Shown here: positions 54,151-63,834 of the stretch, one piece after another
Layout: each line of letters opens with the position of its first letter
Position numbering within the stretch: the first letter of the stretch is position 1
Source of the DNA: Alphaproteobacteria bacterium
Lineage (GTDB): Bacteria > Pseudomonadota > Alphaproteobacteria > ATCC43930 > CGMCC-115725
Direction of reading: 5' to 3'
Length of the DNA: 64,000 nt
NCBI GenBank assembly: GCA_028871455.1
Contig: JAGWNF010000005.1
Span: forward strand, 1 to 64,000
The notes under the pieces: generated by a model
Told to the model about the DNA's origin: nothing
Databases searched by the model: none
The model's input: only the letters and a program-made list of their open reading frames with translations
Program-made: the position numbers and the translations under genes

Positions 54151-56361
54151 ATGAGTGGGGGGAGGCTGATTTCCGGACTGATCGGGTTGTTGGCGGTGCT
54201 GGCTGCCGCGGGATCGGCGGTTGCGCAGCTGTCGACTCATGCGTCGAACAAACCGATCCTGTTTCAGGCGGATCAAGTCGAATACGACCAGGAACTCGGG
54301 CTCACCGTTGCGCGCGGCCATGTTGAGCTCGATCAGGCCGATCAGATCCTGCTTGCTGACACCGTGACCTACAATCAGCGCACCGACGTCGTCACCGCGT
54401 CCGGCCATGTCAGCTTGCTGCAGCCCGACGGTGATATTGTTTTCGCGGACTACATGGAGCTGCATGACGAACTCCGCGAGGGTTTCATCAAGGATGTCCG
54501 CATCCTGCTGTCGGATCGCTCACGACTTGCGGCCAACACCGGGCGGCGGGTCGCGGGCAACCGGACCGAGCTGCGCCGCGGCGTTTACTCGCCCTGCGAG
54601 CTCTGCGCTGACGATCCAAGCAAACCTCCGGTCTGGGAGATCAAGGCCGCGCGTATCGTGCACGACCAGCAGCAGCACATCATCGAGTATCACGATGCGA
54701 CGATGGACATCGACGGTTGGCCGGTGTTCTACACGCCCTACTTCTCTCACCCCGATCCGTCCGTGAAGCGCGCGAGCGGTTTCCTGCCGCCAATCGTCGG
54801 TGCAGGCGGCACGCTCGGCTTCCATTACACGCAGCCCTATTTCTGGGCGATCGCTCCGGACAAGGACATCACCTTCCGGCCGATGATTACACAGGACGCC
54901 GGCGTGGTCCTCGACCAGGAATACCGGCAGGCTTGGGGCTTCGGCAAACTCGACCTCGACGCCAGCGTCGAGGTCGGCGGCGCCCAGGTGCAGACGGGGC
55001 CCCTCGGCGTGTCCACGTCGACGGATTCGGCGACATCGGTCCGCGGTCACGTCTTCGGCACCGGTATCTTCGACCTCAACCAAGACTGGCGGACCGGGTT
55101 CGATCTACAGCGCGTGTCCGACCAGGCCTACCTGCTCAAATACCATTTCCGGCAGCCGCCCAATTTCCTAACCAGTCACGTCTATGCCGAGGATTTTGGT
55201 CCGCGCAGCTACGGCAACATCAGCGCCTACTCGTTCCAAAGCCTCAATTCGTTGGTCGGCGACGGTATCCAACCGATCGTCGCGCCGATCGCGACGTATG
55301 ATTGGACCAGCACTCCCGATCGTATCGGCGGCCGTCTGCACCTCGACGGCAACGTCCTCAACTTGGTTCGGCACAGCGGCGCCGACATTCGACGCGTGTC
55401 TCTGGGCTCCGACTGGCGATTACCCTTCAACGGTCCGCTCGGCGACCGCTACGCCTTTTCGATCGCCCTGCGCAGCGACGCCTACGATTCCAACGGCGTC
55501 CAGTTCGAACCAACCGATGTGAGTACACATTCGGGCGTAGCTGGCCGTATCTTTCCCCAGGCAGCGCTGCTATGGCGGTATCCCTGGGTGCGCCGCGATG
55601 GCGATACCAGCGAAGTCATCGAACCCAAGGCTGCGATCATCGGCGCACCCAATGGTGAAAACCCGGCTCTGATTCCGAACGAGGATAGCCAAGGCTTTGA
55701 ATTCGACGAGACCGATCTGTTCCGACCCAATCGTCTGCCTGGCTACGACCGCGTCGACAGCGGCCAGCGCGTTGATTATGGCCTCCATGCTGGTCTCTAT
55801 AATGCCGAATATGGCAGTTCGAGCGTGCTGATCGGTCAGAGTTATCGCTTCGAGACGCAGAGCCCCTTCCCCGTCGGCAGCGGGCTCGAGTATCAGCTGT
55901 CGGATATCGTGGGCGGGCTGCTTGTGTCGCCGTCGACTCTGCTCGATCTCTATTATCGGATGCGGCTCGATCACCATACATTGGCGATGCGCCGGCAGGA
56001 GACGGGCTTTTCGGCGGGTCCGGCGAACCTGCGGGTCTCGGGCTCGTTCATTTCCTTCAAGTCGATACCCGGCTTAACTTCGCCGCTCGAGATTGGTGAT
56101 CAGATCAGTGTGGCTGTGAACGCCGCGCTGACCCAGTATTGGTCGGTCGGCGTTCATGATACCCGCAACATCAGTCAGGGTGGCAACACGATCTACTCAG
56201 GCATCGACCTGACGTACCGCGACGACTGCTTTGCTATAACCACCTCCGTCCAGCAATCCGGTGTGCGGATCGGCGATGTCACACCCGGCATTAGCGCCTT
56301 GGTGACGTTCGTCTTCAAGAACCTGGGCGAAACCGGCGTGAAATTGCTGTCAACTCAGTAA
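54151..56361 (+). CDS. lptD: LPS assembly outer-membrane protein LptD
   Basis: 736 aa. A signal peptide (MSGGRLISGLIGLLAVLAAAGSAVA), an LptA-like N-terminal domain (residues 33-140, FQADQVEYDQELGLTVARGHVELDQADQ) and the large LptD barrel (240-736) with FLPPIVGAGGTLGFHYTQPYFWAI. Cys pairs appear in CELCADD near residue 151 and elsewhere only sparsely, so the disulfide pattern differs from E. coli. SurA, encoded just downstream, is needed to fold it. Confidence 0.94.
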   Translation: MSGGRLISGLIGLLAVLAAAGSAVAQLSTHASNKPILFQADQVEYDQELGLTVARGHVELDQADQILLADTVTYNQRTDVVTASGHVSLLQPDGDIVFADYMELHDELREGFIKDVRILLSDRSRLAANTGRRVAGNRTELRRGVYSPCELCADDPSKPPVWEIKAARIVHDQQQHIIEYHDATMDIDGWPVFYTPYFSHPDPSVKRASGFLPPIVGAGGTLGFHYTQPYFWAIAPDKDITFRPMITQDAGVVLDQEYRQAWGFGKLDLDASVEVGGAQVQTGPLGVSTSTDSATSVRGHVFGTGIFDLNQDWRTGFDLQRVSDQAYLLKYHFRQPPNFLTSHVYAEDFGPRSYGNISAYSFQSLNSLVGDGIQPIVAPIATYDWTSTPDRIGGRLHLDGNVLNLVRHSGADIRRVSLGSDWRLPFNGPLGDRYAFSIALRSDAYDSNGVQFEPTDVSTHSGVAGRIFPQAALLWRYPWVRRDGDTSEVIEPKAAIIGAPNGENPALIPNEDSQGFEFDETDLFRPNRLPGYDRVDSGQRVDYGLHAGLYNAEYGSSSVLIGQSYRFETQSPFPVGSGLEYQLSDIVGGLLVSPSTLLDLYYRMRLDHHTLAMRRQETGFSAGPANLRVSGSFISFKSIPGLTSPLEIGDQISVAVNAALTQYWSVGVHDTRNISQGGNTIYSGIDLTYRDDCFAITTSVQQSGVRIGDVTPGISALVTFVFKNLGETGVKLLSTQ

Positions 56362-56466
56362 TGTTTCCGATGGCAGGAGCAGTAGGAAAACCGCCCCCTG
56401 CCGGTGTATCTTCGCTCCCCGAGGGGACCCGTTCGGCTGTTTACCAGGCGAGATACTTACCCGATC

Positions 56467-57723
56467 ATGAAGCTGTTGCTGTCCGTTGCCCTGCTGTTCT
56501 GCGTTGTCTTCGGCGCGCAGGCGCAGGAAGAAAATCGCATCGCCGCCGTCGTCAATAGCGACATCATCACTTTGGATGACTTGTCGGCGCGCGTCGCGCT
56601 GGTGCTATCGTCGTCCAATCTTCCCGACACACCGGAAAACCGTCAGCGGTTGGAGCCGCGCGTGCTGCATCAGATGATCGACGAGAAGCTCGAGATACAG
56701 GAGGCACGACGGCTCAACATCACCGCAAGCAAGGGGGAGATCGATAATGCGATCGCTACCATCGAGCAGCGCAACAACATGCCGAAAGGTGGCCTCGAAG
56801 CGTATTTCCATCGCATCGGCATTCCGGTGTCCGCGTTGACCGATCAGCTGACGGCGGAGATCGCCTGGTCGAAGGTGGTGCGCGAGCAGCTGACTCAAGA
56901 CGTCGCAATCTCGGACGAGGAGGTCAACGAAGCGATGACGCAGCTCAAGGAGGACGCCGGACACCCTCAAAGCCACGTAGCGGAGATCTATCTCGCCATC
57001 GACAACCCGTCGCAGGCGCCGGACGTGGAGCGGCTCGCCAACCAGCTGATTCAGCAAATCCGGGCTGGTGCGAATTTCGCGGCAGTCGCGCAGCAGTTCT
57101 CGCAATCGCCGAGCTCGGCCGTCGGCGGCGACATTGGCTGGGTGACGCCAAGCCAGCTGCCGCCCCTGCTCGGCGAGGCGCTGGGGAAAATGAAGCCCGG
57201 CGAGATGTCTTATCCGATCAGAACGCCGGCCGGTTACTATATCCTCTACATGATCGACCGGCGCGTTCTCGGCCAGGTCAGCCCTGATGACATTCGATTG
57301 TCACTGACTGAAGTCGTGTTTCCGCTGCCGGCGACCGCGACTGCCGCGCAGCAGCAGCGGACCATGAATGAAGCGCAGCGCTTCTCAGATATGGCAAAGA
57401 GCTGTGGTGAACTTGCGAAGCTCGGCCACGATCACAATCCGCCGCTTCCCACGCAAAGCGGCGAGGTGATTGCCGGCCGGCTACCGGTCGATATCCGTTC
57501 CACCGTTCTGCAACTCAAGCTGGCGCAGGCCAGCCGGCCGGTGCGCCTCAGCAGTTCGCCCGGGATCGGCGTCTTCATGGTGTGCTCGCGGCAGGAGCCG
57601 AATACCGGCATGCCAACACGCGATCAGGTAACGGAGAACCTTGCCCGCGCGCGCCTCGACGCGTTGGCGCGTCGCTATCTTCTGGATCTGCGCCGGTCGG
57701 CATACATCGACATCCGCGCATGA
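56467..57723 (+). CDS. surA: Periplasmic peptidyl-prolyl isomerase / OMP chaperone SurA
   Basis: 418 aa from ATG 56467 with a signal peptide (MKLLLSVALLFCVVFGAQA). An N-terminal chaperone domain (residues 20-165, VVNSDIITLDDLSARVAL) is followed by a parvulin domain (170-275, AGANFAAVAQQFSQSPSSAVGGDIGWV); a second PPIase copy is weak or lost, as in many alphaproteobacteria. It helps LptD and other barrel proteins fold. ATGA overlap with pdxA. Confidence 0.92.
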   Translation: MKLLLSVALLFCVVFGAQAQEENRIAAVVNSDIITLDDLSARVALVLSSSNLPDTPENRQRLEPRVLHQMIDEKLEIQEARRLNITASKGEIDNAIATIEQRNNMPKGGLEAYFHRIGIPVSALTDQLTAEIAWSKVVREQLTQDVAISDEEVNEAMTQLKEDAGHPQSHVAEIYLAIDNPSQAPDVERLANQLIQQIRAGANFAAVAQQFSQSPSSAVGGDIGWVTPSQLPPLLGEALGKMKPGEMSYPIRTPAGYYILYMIDRRVLGQVSPDDIRLSLTEVVFPLPATATAAQQQRTMNEAQRFSDMAKSCGELAKLGHDHNPPLPTQSGEVIAGRLPVDIRSTVLQLKLAQASRPVRLSSSPGIGVFMVCSRQEPNTGMPTRDQVTENLARARLDALARRYLLDLRRSAYIDIRA

Positions 57724-58730
57724 CGGCGCCCCTCGCGCTCACCATGGGGGAGCCGGCGGGGATCGGCGGCGAGATCACGCTCAAGGCCTGGCACAAGCGC
57801 CGCGTCTATAAGCTGCCGTCATTTTTCGTGATCGACGATCCCGAACGTCTGGCTGCGTTGGGAGCCGCGCTCGGCGTCCAAGTGCTGTCCCGCGAGATTA
57901 GCGAGCCCGGTGAAGCCGCTGGAGTGTTTCCGACAGCTTTGCCGGTGCTGCGCCAGCCGCTGGCGCGCTCGCCGACGCCCGGCAAGCCCGATCCCGCCAA
58001 CGCACCGGCGGTCATCGCGGCAATCGAGCGAGCGGTGGCTCTCGTGCGCGACGGTCTGGCCGGCGCGGTCGTGACCAACCCGATCCACAAGGAGGCGCTC
58101 TATAGCACCGGCTTCGCCTATCCCGGCCACACCGAATTTCTTGGCGCGCTAGCCGGCGTTGCGCATCCGGTCATGATGCTCGCCGGCCCAGACTTGCGAG
58201 TCGTGCCGGTGACCATTCACTTATCGCTCGCCGCCGCGCTCACAGAGCTGTCGACAACAGCGATCGTGCGATGCGGCCGCGTCGCTGCCGCCGCCCTGAA
58301 GCGAGACTTCGGCATCGATCGGCCCCGGCTCGCGGTCGCGGCACTCAATCCTCATGCCAGCGAAGGCGGCGCCATGGGCAGCGAGGAACGGCAGATTATT
58401 GTACCGGCAATCGCACAGCTCACGGCTGAGGGTATTGCGGCGACCGGTCCCGCACCCGCCGACACCCTGTTTCACGCCGAGGCGCGCAAGCGTTATGACG
58501 CGGTCCTCTGCATGTATCACGACCAGGCGCTGATTCCTCTGAAGACCCTCGATTTCGACCGCGGCATCAACATCACCCTCGGCCTGCCCTTCATCCGCAC
58601 CTCGCCCGACCACGGCACAGCGTTGGACATCGCCGGCAAAGGTGTCGCCAACCCCGCCAGCCTGGTCGCGGCCCTGACGACCGCGGGTGCCATGGCCACT
58701 CGGCGCGCGATGCAGCGGGCCGAGGTCTGA
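57720..58730 (+). CDS. pdxA: 4-Hydroxythreonine-4-phosphate dehydrogenase
   Basis: 336-aa metal-dependent enzyme of vitamin B6 synthesis. TMGEPAGIGGEI opens the protein. VTNPIHKEALYSTGFAYPGHTEFLG holds a metal-binding His, and MYHDQALIPLKTLDF and LPFIRTSPDHGTALDIAG the rest of the site. Overlaps surA by 4 bp and sits 9 bp before rsmA; the surA-pdxA-rsmA order is classical. Confidence 0.95.
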   Translation: MTAPLALTMGEPAGIGGEITLKAWHKRRVYKLPSFFVIDDPERLAALGAALGVQVLSREISEPGEAAGVFPTALPVLRQPLARSPTPGKPDPANAPAVIAAIERAVALVRDGLAGAVVTNPIHKEALYSTGFAYPGHTEFLGALAGVAHPVMMLAGPDLRVVPVTIHLSLAAALTELSTTAIVRCGRVAAAALKRDFGIDRPRLAVAALNPHASEGGAMGSEERQIIVPAIAQLTAEGIAATGPAPADTLFHAEARKRYDAVLCMYHDQALIPLKTLDFDRGINITLGLPFIRTSPDHGTALDIAGKGVANPASLVAALTTAGAMATRRAMQRAEV

Positions 58731-58739
58731 GAGCGGGAC

Positions 58740-59576
58740 TTGGCCGACGCGCTCTCGCTGCCACCGCTGCGCGACGTCATTCGGCGTCATGGCCTCGCAG
58801 CGCGCAAATCGCTGGGACAGAATTTTCTCCTTGACCTCAACCTGACGCGCCGCATCGCGCGCAGCGCAGCGCCGCTCGATGGGTTCAACGTCATTGAGAT
58901 CGGGCCAGGTCCCGGCGGGCTGACACGGGCACTGCTGCTCGAAGGCGCGCGACGCGTGGTGGCGATCGAGCGCGACGCGCGCTGCCTGCCGGCATTGGCC
59001 GAGCTCGCGTCAATCTTTCCGGGTCGCCTTGAGGTCGTGCCGGGCGACGCCCTGGCGATTGATCCTACGACGTTAACGCCGGCACCGCGTAAGATCGTCG
59101 CCAACCTGCCGTACAACATCGCGACGCCATTGCTAGTCGCCTGGCTGCCGCACCTCGGGGAATTCGCCGACTACACGCTTATGTTCCAGAAGGAGGTGGC
59201 CTTGCGCCTCGCGGCCAAGCCGGGCACGAGCGAATACGGTCGGCTTTCGGTATTGACGCAGTGGCTCGCCTATGTCGAGCGGCTGTTCGACGTCACGCCC
59301 AAAGCCTTTGTACCGCCGCCTAAGGTGACATCGACGCTCGTGCGGCTGACGCCACGGCCCAAACCGCAGGCGCCTTGCGACCAGGATGCACTCGAGCGCG
59401 TCACCGCGGCGGTCTTTGGACAGCGCCGCAAGATGCTGCGCCAAAGCCTCAAGCCGCTTGGCGATGCGGCGCGGCTGCTGCACGACGCCATGGTCGATCC
59501 GACCGCACGCGCCGAGGCCCTCACCGTGAGCGAGTTCTGCGCGCTGGCGCGCGCCCTGATGATCACATCGATCTAA
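58740..59576 (+). CDS. rsmA: 16S rRNA (adenine1518/1519-N6) dimethyltransferase
   Basis: 278-aa KsgA/RsmA enzyme that dimethylates two adenines in the 3' hairpin of 16S rRNA and checks small-subunit maturity. It has [18 protein letters not shown] motif [15 protein letters not shown] (residues 52-66) and the catalytic [11 protein letters not shown] (near residue 122). The best start is TTG 58740. The stop overlaps the gmk stop convergently by 4 bp. Confidence 0.95.
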   Translation: MADALSLPPLRDVIRRHGLAARKSLGQNFLLDLNLTRRIARSAAPLDGFNVIEIGPGPGGLTRALLLEGARRVVAIERDARCLPALAELASIFPGRLEVVPGDALAIDPTTLTPAPRKIVANLPYNIATPLLVAWLPHLGEFADYTLMFQKEVALRLAAKPGTSEYGRLSVLTQWLAYVERLFDVTPKAFVPPPKVTSTLVRLTPRPKPQAPCDQDALERVTAAVFGQRRKMLRQSLKPLGDAARLLHDAMVDPTARAEALTVSEFCALARALMITSI

Positions 59577-60214
59577 ACGCCGCGGAGTTTGTTGACAAAT
59601 TCGGCCAGGCCGACCTGACGCTGTCGGCGCACGCGCTCGGCACTGAGGATGGCTTCCACGCGGCGCACGCTGTCCTCGAAGTCGTCGTTGACAAGGACAT
59701 AATCGTACGCATCCCAGTGACTCATCTCCTCGGATGATTTTGCCATCCGCGACCGTACGACTTCGGCGCTGTCTTGGGCGCGCATGCGAAGCCGCGATTC
59801 CAAAGCCGCCATGCTCGGCGGCAGCACGAAGACTGAAACCAGGTCTGCGCCGATCTTCGCCTGCAACTGCTGCGTCCCCTGCCAGTCGATGTCGGTGATG
59901 ATATCACGGCCCGCCTCGATCGCGCCGATGACGGGCGCGCGCGGCGTGCCGTAGCTGTGACCAAAGACCGTGGCGTGTTCGAGCAGTTCAGCCTGCTCGA
60001 CCATACGCGCAAAGCGCCTCGGATCGACGAAATGATAGTCCTTGCCGTCGACTTCACCGTTCCGCCTGAGGCGTGTCGTGGCGGAGACCGACAAAGCCAG
60101 GAGCGGATCGCGCGTCACCAGCGCGCGCGTGATCGTCGTCTTGCCCGCGCCGGACGGCGATGACAGCACCAGCAGGATGCCGCGTCGTTTGATGTCGTGA
60201 GCCGCCATCGTCAT
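59573..60214 (-). CDS. gmk: Guanylate kinase
   Basis: 213 aa, phosphorylates GMP. The P-loop is [10 protein letters not shown] (residues 18-27), with [18 protein letters not shown] as the GMP-binding part. It overlaps the yicC stop by 4 bp upstream and ends 4 bp into the convergent rsmA. The yicC-gmk pairing is a standard alphaproteobacterial order. Confidence 0.96.
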   Translation of the reverse strand: MTMAAHDIKRRGILLVLSSPSGAGKTTITRALVTRDPLLALSVSATTRLRRNGEVDGKDYHFVDPRRFARMVEQAELLEHATVFGHSYGTPRAPVIGAIEAGRDIITDIDWQGTQQLQAKIGADLVSVFVLPPSMAALESRLRMRAQDSAEVVRSRMAKSSEEMSHWDAYDYVLVNDDFEDSVRRVEAILSAERVRRQRQVGLAEFVNKLRGV

Positions 60215-61098
60215 TCGATATTCTGCACCTGCTCGCGCAGTTGCTCGATTGCCGCCTTGAGGTCGAGCGCGATGCGCGTCAGCGTCAGATCCGGCGACTT
60301 TGATGCCAATGTGTTGGCCTCGCGATTGAGTTCTTGGCAGAGGAAATCCAGCCGCCGGCCGATCGGCCCGCCTTCGTTCAGCAGGCCGCGGGCGGCGTCG
60401 ACATGGGCCACGAGCCGGTCGAGTTCTTCGCGAATGTCGCCACGAGCGACGATGACGGCGGCTTCCTGCGCCAACCGCTCTTCGGGGATTGCGGGCACCG
60501 CGTCAATCAACACCGCGATTTGCTCCTTGAGCCGCGCCTTGGCCGCGGCCGGTTGCGCCGCCGAGGTTTGCTCCGCCGAGGCAGCTAGCGCCGCGATTTC
60601 GGCGAGACGCGCCTCAAGTACGGGCAGCAGCCGGCTGCCTTCTGCGAGCCGCATCGAGGCCAGCGCGCCCAGCGCCGCTTGGAAATCGCGCTCCATTGCC
60701 GTCCGGTGGCGCTCGTTAGTGGCCTCGTCCGCGGTTTCTTCGCTCGATTCGAGCACTCCTTTAAGCGCCAACAGCCCGTCGATGCGCGGCGGCGCAGCGC
60801 CGGTTTCGCTGGCCAGTTCCCTCGCCAGCACCATGATTTCAGCCAAGGCCGTGCGATTCACCCGTAGCGGCGCACCACTTGTCGTCTTGGTGATCATCAG
60901 ATTGACGCTCACCGCACCGCGTTTCAGCCGCTCGGCGAGGCCCATGCGCAACCGCGGCTCGAGCGCGTCGTAGCCCGCAGGCAGCCGGCAGCGTAGATCG
61001 AGCGATTTGGAATTGACGCTCTTGATCTCCCACACCCAGCCGAGTCCGTCGGCATGACCTTCCGACCGTGCGAATCCGGTCATGCTGGCGACGCTCAT
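60211..61098 (-). CDS. yicC: YicC family endoribonuclease-like protein
   Basis: 295 aa from ATG 61098 (starts MSVASMTGFARSEGHADG). Met at 61083 and 61125 are alternatives. MTGFARSEG, the central VWEIKSVNSKSLDLRCRLP and the C-terminal FLCQELNREANTLASKSPDL are the YicC signatures. Family members are RNases or stress-linked RNA regulators. Coupled to gmk. A TIGR00255-type protein of normal length. Confidence 0.93.
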   Translation of the reverse strand: MSVASMTGFARSEGHADGLGWVWEIKSVNSKSLDLRCRLPAGYDALEPRLRMGLAERLKRGAVSVNLMITKTTSGAPLRVNRTALAEIMVLARELASETGAAPPRIDGLLALKGVLESSEETADEATNERHRTAMERDFQAALGALASMRLAEGSRLLPVLEARLAEIAALAASAEQTSAAQPAAAKARLKEQIAVLIDAVPAIPEERLAQEAAVIVARGDIREELDRLVAHVDAARGLLNEGGPIGRRLDFLCQELNREANTLASKSPDLTLTRIALDLKAAIEQLREQVQNIE

Positions 61099-61167
61099 GG
61101 TGCGGCGATTCTCCCGTGTGGCCATGAGCTTATAGCCTCGGCCCGCGGCGGCAACAACAACAGCGCA

Positions 61168-62163
61168 CTATTGTGCCGCGCTCTGGGCCTTGGCCTGCGT
61201 GTGCTCGCGCAGCGCGGCGATGTTCTTATCCTGCGCGGCGAGCGTCTTGGCAAAACGGTGCCCGCCGTCGCCATCGGCGACGAAGTAGAACTCGCCACGC
61301 AGCTCGGGGTGGACCGCCGCGTAGAGCGCGGCTTTGCCCGGATTGCAGATCGGCGTCGGCGGCAGTCCTTTGAACTTATAAGTGTTGTATGGCGTGTCAA
61401 TCAGCACGTCGTCATGGTCGAGGATATGGCCGAGTGGTTTTCGCCCGCTGTCCGTCAGCCCGTAGATCACGGTAGGATCCGCCTGAAGCGGCATGTCAAT
61501 ACGCAACCGATCAACGTAGACGCCGGCGATCCGCGCGCGCTCGTCGGGCCGCGCGGTCTCGCGCTCGATGATCGAGGCCAGCGTCACCATCTGCTGCGCG
61601 TTAGCGAGCGGTAGGTTGGGCGCCCGCCCAGCCCAGATTTTCTCTACCATTTTATCCATTGCTCGCGTCATGCGCGCGATCAATTCGCTGCGTTGTTCGC
61701 CGTAAATATAGAAATAGGTTTGCGGCAAGACGCTGCCCTCGGGCGGCGGAATTGTGATCGAACCTTCGAGCGCCGGCGCCGCATCGACCAATGCGACGAC
61801 CTCGGCGCTGGTCAGACCCTCGGCAATCGTCAGCTTGTGGCGCACAACCCGCCCGGATAGCAGTAACTCGATGACGCCACGTGGGCTGATCGCCGCTGCG
61901 AACTCGTACTCACCGGCCTTGAGCCGGCTCGCCGCGCCGGTCACGTGTGCCGCCATGGCGAACGCCCATGGATGAGCGATGATGCCGGCATCGGCGAGGC
62001 GATCCGCGATCTGCTCGACGCTCGAACCTCTGGGAACGACGATGGTCTTCGGCTGGGCCAGTGGCCCCGTGCCAACGTAGTCTCCGATTCCCCAGCCCAG
62101 CACCGCCGCCGCCACGACCACTAGGGCGATGCCCCCCAGCGTGCCGTAACGCAGCCATTTCAT
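61168..62163 (-). CDS. mltG: Endolytic murein transglycosylase
   Basis: 331 aa, inner-membrane anchored (residues 6-26), cleaves new glycan strands to set their length. A LysM-like segment lies near residues 40-100. The YceG domain has EGSVLPQTYFY and LASIIERETARPDER, where the first Glu after SII corresponds to the E. coli catalytic Glu218. IYGLTDSGRKPL and SPYNTYKFKGLPPTPICNPG-like text are conserved. The start is 1 bp past the fabF stop, so co-translation is likely. Confidence 0.94.
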   Translation of the reverse strand: MKWLRYGTLGGIALVVVAAAVLGWGIGDYVGTGPLAQPKTIVVPRGSSVEQIADRLADAGIIAHPWAFAMAAHVTGAASRLKAGEYEFAAAISPRGVIELLLSGRVVRHKLTIAEGLTSAEVVALVDAAPALEGSITIPPPEGSVLPQTYFYIYGEQRSELIARMTRAMDKMVEKIWAGRAPNLPLANAQQMVTLASIIERETARPDERARIAGVYVDRLRIDMPLQADPTVIYGLTDSGRKPLGHILDHDDVLIDTPYNTYKFKGLPPTPICNPGKAALYAAVHPELRGEFYFVADGDGGHRFAKTLAAQDKNIAALREHTQAKAQSAAQ

Positions 62164-62164
62164 G

Positions 62165-63427
62165 TCAGGGCGCCGGACCGAAGATCAGCGAGGCGTTGGT
62201 TCCGCCGAAGCCGAACGAGTTACTCAGCGCATAACGCACTGGCCGCTCCTTCGCCTTCAGCGGTACGAGATCGAGATCGCAACTGGGCGACGGATTCTCG
62301 AGATTGAGCGTCGGCGGAACGATGCCGTCGCGCAATGCGAGGATCGAGAAGATCGCCTCGACACTGCCCGCGGCGCCTAACAGATGCCCGATCGCCGACT
62401 TGGTCGACGACATCGAAAGCTTGTAAGCGGACTCGCCAAAGAGTCGCTTGACCGCGCCCAACTCGATCTCGTCACCCAGTGGGGTCGACGTGCCGTGGGC
62501 GTTGACGTAATCGACTTGGTCCGGCGACAGCTTGGCGCGATTGAGCGCGTTGCGCATGGCACGATAGGCGCCGCTGCCGTCTTCGGCTGGCGCGGTGATG
62601 TGGTGTGCGTCGCCCGACATGCCATAGCCGATCACTTCGGCATAGATTTTGGCACCGCGCTTCTTCGCGTGCTCAAGTTCCTCGAGCACGACGATACCCG
62701 AGCCCTCGCCCATGACGAAGCCGTCACGGTCCTTGTCCCATGGCCGCGACGCACGCTGTGGCTCATCGTTGAATTTGGTCGACAGCGCACGGGCAGCGGC
62801 GAAGCCGGCGATGCCGATGCGGCAGATCGCGGCCTCGGTGCCGCCCGCCACCATCACGTCGGCGTCATCCCACATAATGATTCGTGCCGCATCGCCGATC
62901 GCATGCGCACCGGTCGAACAGGCGGTGACGACAGCGTGATTCGGACCGCTGAATCCGTAGCGTATCGAAACATGGCCCGAGGCCAGATTGATCAGGTTCG
63001 CCGGGATGAAGAACGGCGACAATCGGCGCGGACCTTTTTCATGAACGATCAGCGCTCCTTCGGTGATGCCGGGCAAGCCGCCGATGCCCGAACCGATCAT
63101 TACGCCGGTGCGCTCGCGCTCGACCGGGTCGATCGGCTTCCAACCGGAATCGTCCACCGCCTGCGCCGCTGCGGCGAGCGCAAAGACGATGAACTCGTCC
63201 ATCTTGCGCTGCTCTTTCGGCGGCACCCAGTCATCGGCGTTGAATGAGCCCGAAGCCGTCTCACCGCGCGGAACTTGGCCGGCGATCTTCGCCGGCAGGT
63301 CCGAAACGTCGAAGCTCTGGATCGCGCGAATGCCGGACTGGCCGTCGAGCAACCGCTTCCAGACAGTCTCGGTCCCCACGCCCAGAGGCGTGACGACACC
63401 ACATCCGGTGACGACAACGCGTCTCAT
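62165..63427 (-). CDS. fabF: Beta-ketoacyl-ACP synthase II
   Basis: 420-aa condensing enzyme of fatty acid elongation. Cys in VVTACSTGAHAIG (near residue 167), His in NAHGTSTPLGD (near 308) and His in SAIGHLLGAAG (near 345) form the Cys-His-His triad. It starts 10 bp after acpP. The fabG-acpP-fabF-mltG order is typical. Confidence 0.97.
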   Translation of the reverse strand: MRRVVVTGCGVVTPLGVGTETVWKRLLDGQSGIRAIQSFDVSDLPAKIAGQVPRGETASGSFNADDWVPPKEQRKMDEFIVFALAAAAQAVDDSGWKPIDPVERERTGVMIGSGIGGLPGITEGALIVHEKGPRRLSPFFIPANLINLASGHVSIRYGFSGPNHAVVTACSTGAHAIGDAARIIMWDDADVMVAGGTEAAICRIGIAGFAAARALSTKFNDEPQRASRPWDKDRDGFVMGEGSGIVVLEELEHAKKRGAKIYAEVIGYGMSGDAHHITAPAEDGSGAYRAMRNALNRAKLSPDQVDYVNAHGTSTPLGDEIELGAVKRLFGESAYKLSMSSTKSAIGHLLGAAGSVEAIFSILALRDGIVPPTLNLENPSPSCDLDLVPLKAKERPVRYALSNSFGFGGTNASLIFGPAP

Positions 63428-63437
63428 CGACGAAACG

Positions 63438-63674
63438 CTATGATTTGTGCTGCTCGATGAAGTTCACCGCGTCCTTCACGGTCACGATCTTCTCGGCCGC
63501 GTCGTCGGGAATTTCGCAGCCGAATTCCTCCTCGAACGCCATGACGAGCTCGACCGTGTCGAGGCTGTCAGCACCGAGGTCGTCGATGAAACTGGCGTTC
63601 TCGGTCACTTTGGACTCGTCGACGCCCAGATGCTCGACGACGATCTTCTTAACCCGGTCGGCGATATCGCTCAT
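63438..63674 (-). CDS. acpP: Acyl carrier protein
   Basis: 78-aa, acidic, helical carrier. Ser37 in [10 protein letters not shown] carries the 4'-phosphopantetheine. ATG at 63674 with GAGGTAAGGT upstream. Leader of the fabF-mltG-yicC-gmk run. The 160 bp to fabG contain its probable promoter, but I could not assign clear boxes. A GC-rich hairpin (ccgcc/ggcgg, 63762-63780) may end the fabG message. Confidence 0.97.
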   Translation of the reverse strand: MSDIADRVKKIVVEHLGVDESKVTENASFIDDLGADSLDTVELVMAFEEEFGCEIPDDAAEKIVTVKDAVNFIEQHKS

Positions 63675-63834
63675 GAGACCTTACCTCGGAAAGATTGACG
63701 CGCTGTTGGCTACAAATGTCGTTTGATCAAGGTGTTAGACAACCGCCCGACCGCCCGGGAACCGCCGTCGGACGAGGCGGGGGGTGACATAACATAGATG
63801 GCGGGCCCATGGCCACACTCGAACGAATTCCGCC

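Noticed and set aside
60197-60973. Rightward Ser/Arg-rich frame of 258 codons
   Set aside because: Antisense shadow of yicC; low-complexity composition.
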